Below, piece after piece: positions 60,778 to 64,000 of a DNA stretch of 64,000 bases. Position numbers and translations under genes: made by a program. Positions within the stretch are counted from its first letter, which is position 1. Each line of letters opens with the position of its first letter. The DNA is taken from positions 62,001-126,000 of the forward strand of contig NZ_JAGGKA010000011.1 in assembly GCF_017873215.1 (NCBI RefSeq), in the 5' to 3' direction. A model generated the notes under the pieces. It was not told the DNA's origin, did not search any database, and was given only the letters and a program-made list of their open reading frames with translations. The DNA comes from Clostridium tetanomorphum (GTDB taxonomy: Bacteria > Bacillota > Clostridia > Clostridiales > Clostridiaceae).

Positions 60778-62016
60778 GTGAGTAAAATTGCATTTATGGG
60801 TGGTCTATTAATAGACGGAAAAGGTGGAGAACCAGTACAAAACTCTTTATTACTTATTAATGAAAAGAAAATTGAATATGCTGGGGTAATGAAAGAAGTT
60901 GAAGAAGATTACAAAAAAATAGATGTTACAGGAAAAACTATTATACCTGGGTTAATTGATTCACACCTTCATTTTAGTGGAAATAGAACTGATAGTGATA
61001 CAGATTGGGTACTTGAACCAGTCATACAGAAAACAATTGTTGCTGTAGCCCAAGCTCGTGAAGCCCTTGAACATGGACTTACCTCTGTAGGTGAAATTTC
61101 ACGTTCAGGTATATATATTCGTAACATGATTGAAGAAGGAATAATTCCAGGACCACGCGTGGTTACCACAGGACTTGGTTTCTGTAGAACAGCGGGACAT
61201 GGGGATTCTCATAAGTTACCTTTAGAATATAACAATGCTTCTCATCCTTGGGCTGAAAGAGTAGATGGCCCTTGGGATCTTCGAAAAGCAGTAAGAAGAA
61301 GACTTCGTGAAAATCCAGATGCTATTAAGATTTGGTCTACAGGTGGAGGTATATGGAGGCTTGATGCTAAAGCAGATTTACATTATTGCATGGAAGAAAT
61401 TCAGGCAGTAGTGGATGAATGTAACATGGTAGGACTACCTGTATGGTCTCATGCTGAAGGCTACGAAGGAGCACTTAATTCATGTAAAGCTGGGGTATCT
61501 GCAATTATTCATGGACAAGAATTAAATGAAGAATGTTTGGAAATAATGAAAGAAAAAGATATTACTTTCTGTCCAACTCTCCAGTTCTTCTATGAATGGT
61601 TTACAGTGTATGAACCACCATATAGAGCAATTCATGATCAATTTCCAGGAAAAACAACTGCAGAAAAAGAGCTGAATCGTATAATTAGCAACTTACAAAA
61701 CGCAAATAAAAAGGGAATTAGAATTACAGTTGGCTCTGATTCATTTTGCAGTAGCTTGACTCCATATGGCAAATATGCCATTACTGAGATGTATACACTT
61801 AACAAAGCTGGTCTTACAGAAATGGAAACAATTTTGGCTGCTACTAAAAATGGGGCTGAAATGCTTAGAATAGATGATGTTACTGGAACTTTAGAAAAGG
61901 GTAAATTTGCTGACCTTATTGTTTTATCAAAAAATCCACTAGAAGATATTCACAATATAGCTACAGAAAAAATGGAAGTTATTATGAAAGAAGGTACTTT
62001 TGTTAAGAGAAAATAA
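60778..62016 (+). CDS. Amidohydrolase (imidazolonepropionase/prolidase-like)
   Basis: A 412-residue metal-dependent hydrolase. HxH metal ligands are His63 and His65 in DSHLHFSG. A candidate carboxylated Lys lies in DAIKIWSTGGG near 183, further metal His residues in SHAEGYEGA near 232 and IIHGQELNEE near 252, and the catalytic Asp in TVGSDSFCSS near 322. The C-terminal GTLEKGKFADLIVLSKNPLEDI closes the composite beta domain, as in HutI- and Sgx9260-type enzymes that split Xaa-Pro or N-acyl amino acids. The start is GTG 60778 behind TTAGGGGGAG. It lies 134 bases after the permease; the gap is AT-rich with direct ATAATAAAT-like repeats. Confidence 0.88.
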   Translation: MSKIAFMGGLLIDGKGGEPVQNSLLLINEKKIEYAGVMKEVEEDYKKIDVTGKTIIPGLIDSHLHFSGNRTDSDTDWVLEPVIQKTIVAVAQAREALEHGLTSVGEISRSGIYIRNMIEEGIIPGPRVVTTGLGFCRTAGHGDSHKLPLEYNNASHPWAERVDGPWDLRKAVRRRLRENPDAIKIWSTGGGIWRLDAKADLHYCMEEIQAVVDECNMVGLPVWSHAEGYEGALNSCKAGVSAIIHGQELNEECLEIMKEKDITFCPTLQFFYEWFTVYEPPYRAIHDQFPGKTTAEKELNRIISNLQNANKKGIRITVGSDSFCSSLTPYGKYAITEMYTLNKAGLTEMETILAATKNGAEMLRIDDVTGTLEKGKFADLIVLSKNPLEDIHNIATEKMEVIMKEGTFVKRK

Positions 62017-62041
62017 TTAATTTAAAAAATAAACTTTATAG

Positions 62042-62071
62042 TTGACAACATATAGATATATGTAATATAAT
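62042..62071 (+). promoter_or_regulatory. Promoter of the MutS2-like leader
   Basis: TTGACA (62042-62047), an 18-base spacer and TATAAT (62066-62071), a consensus sigma-A promoter about 45 bases before the first uORF. Confidence 0.8.
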
Positions 62072-62114
62072 GCTAAAAGATAAGTTTTATTAAATTAAAA
62101 AAAAGGAGTGCTTT

Positions 62115-62138
62115 ATGAGCGGGGTATTTTCAAAATAG
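62115..62138 (+). CDS. 7-residue leader peptide MSGVFSK (uORF)
   Basis: ATG 62115 follows the strong SD AAAAGGAG (62101-62108) and the frame stops at TAG 62136-62138. It is the first translatable frame after a consensus promoter, as in ribosome-stalling leaders of antibiotic-response genes. Too short for homology; support is positional. Confidence 0.6.
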   Translation: MSGVFSK

Positions 62139-62154
62139 GTTAAATTTTATACTT

Positions 62155-62328
62155 AAATAAATCTTTCAAAAGGGGTAAATACATACCTTTATTTGTTGTA
62201 GATTTATTTGAAGATCTATGAAGATACAAAGCCACAAAGTACTTGTATATATTATATAGGAGATAGTTTATGCTATCTTTTATAAAAGTGCGTATTTTAA
62301 GCTGTGGAGGTATTCGCAGCTTTTTTTG
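62155..62328 (+). promoter_or_regulatory. Leader hairpins and terminator upstream of the MutS2-like gene
   Basis: Hairpin 1: AAATAAATCT/AGATTTATTT (62155-62164, 62200-62209) with inner AAAGG..GGTA/TACC..TTT. Hairpin 2: AGATAG/CTATCT near 62261-62278. Terminator: AAGCTG..CAGCTT (62299-62304, 62317-62322) followed by T7. An alternative pairing of AAAAGTGCG (62284-62292) with CGCAGCTTTT would break the terminator stem. A second short frame (62270-62362, 30 codons, SD AGGAG at 62258) runs through the terminator. From here to 62532 nothing else is recognised except a small hairpin ATAGAA/TTCTAT. Confidence 0.6.
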
Positions 62329-62532
62329 CTTTATGGAGAATTATAGAATTGCTTTTAAATAAGGAAATTTTAAAATAAGGGAAGTTAGAATTTAATTAAA
62401 TGCTTTTTTAAAAAGAAATCTATTAATTCAGAAATTATATTCTGTCAACTAAAAAGATGTATTGCACTTTTTTATTGTACTAGGTGAATTTGATCTTCAT
62501 AGAACAAAAATTCTATGTAGGGAGAGAAAGAA

Positions 62533-64000
62533 ATGAATATAAACGCTTTTGATAAATTACAGTACAATGATTTAAAAGAAATGGTAAAATATTACTGTGT
62601 AAGTGGATTAGGAAAGAAATTAATAGACAAACTAAAACCAAGTGAAAATTTAAATGTTGTGGAAAAAAGGCTTAGTGAAACTAGTGAAGGAAAAGCTTTA
62701 TTACGACTTTCTAGTTACATTCCATTAGAAGGAATATTCAATGTAGATCATATTATAGAAAATGTTGAAAAAGGAATAATACTAGAGCCAGAAGATTTAA
62801 CTATTATGTGTAACTTTTTAAGAGGATGCAGAAAAGTTAAAGAATTTATGAATGGAAAAGAATTTTATGCTCCTACATTAAGTGCATATGCAAACTCAAT
62901 TACAGAATTTAAATTTATAGAAGAAGAAATTGAGTTCTCTATAAGAGGAAGTTTAGTAGATTCAAATGCCAGTAAAGAATTAAAAAAGATAAGAAGACTT
63001 ATAGAAAATACAGAAAGTAAAATAAAAGAAAAACTAAATAAGTTTTTAAAAAGCAGTAGCAATAAAAACTATATCCAAGAGTTTTTTATAAGTAAAAGAA
63101 ATGATAGATGGACTATACCTATAAAAGCAGCATACAAAAATCTGGTTTCAGGCACAATTGTAGAAGTTTCATCTAAAGGCTCTACAGTATTTATTGAACC
63201 AAGTACTATATCTAGATATACTACGGAGTTAATAGAATTAAAATCTGAAGAAGCGATGGAAGAATATAAAATATTATCCTATTTAACAGGCTTTATATTT
63301 GATAATCTAAGAGAAATCAAAATCAATATAGAAGTAATAGGAGAATATGATATGATTTTTGCTAAGGCAAAATATAGTGAGGCAATAGACGGAATAAAAC
63401 CTAAAATTAATGATTATGGATATATAAATATCATTAAAGGAAAGCATCCTTTATTAAAGGGACAGGTAGTACCTTTAGATTTTAATATAGGAAAAGATTA
63501 TAGAACTTTAATAATAACAGGGCCTAATGCAGGAGGAAAAACTGTTGTGCTAAAAACTGTAGGTATTTTAACTTTGGCAGTACAATCAGGATTCCATATT
63601 TTAGCCCAAGAAGGAACTGAAATGTCAATATTTAAGAATATATTTGTTGATATTGGTGATAATCAAAGTATAGAAAATTCTTTAAGTACCTTCTCATCGC
63701 ATATAAAAAATTTAGCGGATATAATTAAAAGCAGCAATAAATCCACTTTAATACTATGTGATGAAATAGGAAGTGGAACAGAACCTAATGAAGGAGCAGG
63801 TCTTGCTATAGCTTATACTAGAGGAATTTTATCATAAGGGATGTATAACTGTAGCTACTACTCATTATGGAGAAATAAAGAATTTTTCTGAAACGCATAA
63901 AGACTTTCAAAATGCAGCAATGCAGTTTAAAAGTGAAACCTTAGAACCATTATACAAGTTAATTATAGGAAAATCAGGAGAAAGTAATGCTCTTTGGATA
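62533..64000 (+). pseudogene. MutS2-like protein gene, frameshifted and cut by window end
   Basis: The first frame gives 434 residues with MutS2 features: N-terminal helical core (MNINAFDKLQYNDLKEMVKYYC), VEVSSKGSTVFIEPSTI near 215, KGKHPLLKGQ near 300, Walker A GPNAGGKTVVLKT near 335, and Walker B LILCDEIGSGTEPNEGAGLAIA near 415. The frame then stops at 63835-63837. If one T is removed near 63814, the reading continues ILEEFYHKGCITVATTHYGEIKNF and stays open to the window end. So one inserted base breaks the gene just after the ATPase motifs, or there is a sequence error. MutS2 proteins act in recombination control or, as RqcU, in rescue of collided ribosomes. The gene is preceded by a uORF leader. 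Confidence 0.85.

Noticed and set aside
62270-62362. 30-codon frame through the leader terminator as a real gene
   Set aside because: It has an SD-like AGGAG, but it spans a terminator and its composition follows the hairpin arms; mentioned in the leader entry as a possible second uORF only.
1-64000. CRISPR arrays, tRNA/rRNA genes, insertion sequences, phage genes
   Set aside because: No regularly spaced repeats, no tRNA or rRNA core motifs and no transposase, integrase or phage-like proteins were seen.

Overview
The window is AT-rich DNA with strong AGGAGG-type ribosome binding sites, TTGACA/TATAAT promoters and many T-tailed intrinsic terminators. The proteins (CWB2 surface protein, clostridial lipoproteins, ECF transporters, anaerobic ferredoxins) point to a Firmicute of the class Clostridia. 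My best guess is Clostridium sensu stricto close to C. botulinum/C. sporogenes; that species-level guess is recall, not proof. No tRNA, rRNA, CRISPR array, transposase or phage gene was seen.

Layout. 1-3.6 kb: end of an ABC-2 permease pair, a CPBP membrane protease and two small uncharacterised genes. 3.7-10.3 kb: an oligosaccharide operon (LacI regulator, lipoprotein, two permeases, GH31 glucosidase) with two LacI-type operators and a stack of RNA hairpins after the binding-protein gene. 10.3-17.1 kb: single genes, namely an aromatic-acid-exporter-like gene with an apparent ATA start, a GDT1-type manganese exporter behind a yybP-ykoY riboswitch, a decayed amidase, VanZ, a CAP-domain lipoprotein, a MerR/LysE pair and a B3/B4 protein. 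17.1-20 kb: a three-gene ABC importer of the TrpX type behind a leader with an 18-codon uORF, a three-way-junction fold and tandem terminators. 20-24.4 kb: a multidomain DUF1266 protein, a GAF/ATPase sensor and a soluble chemoreceptor.

24.4-51.8 kb is the core of the window: two adjacent units, each behind a nearly identical cobalamin riboswitch. Unit 1 encodes a beta-propeller lipoprotein, an S-component-like membrane protein with a large extracytoplasmic domain, a CbiQ-like T protein and a double ATPase, so an ECF importer. Unit 2 encodes a 1169-residue cell-wall-binding protein, two BtuF-like lipoproteins, BtuC and BtuD, the corrinoid amidohydrolase CbiZ, a CobN-family large chelatase subunit, a radical SAM/SPASM protein, an ABC-2 exporter, ChlI-like and ChlD-like AAA+ subunits and a TIM-barrel protein. 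The reading I favour is a corrinoid capture, uptake and remodelling system in which the CobN/ChlI/ChlD machine acts on the salvaged corrinoid ring or a related tetrapyrrole. This is inference; the direction of the metal reaction is unknown.

52-57.4 kb: a compact chemosensory cluster (dCache-type MCP, CheW, CheA, CheY). 57.5-59 kb: a ferredoxin, a NapH-like iron-sulfur membrane protein and an ArsC/Spx-like protein behind a promoter bracketed by two CsoR/CstR-like palindromes. 59.1-62 kb: an APC permease and an amidohydrolase. 62-64 kb: a leader with short uORFs and a terminator, then a MutS2-like gene broken by a one-base frameshift and cut by the window end.
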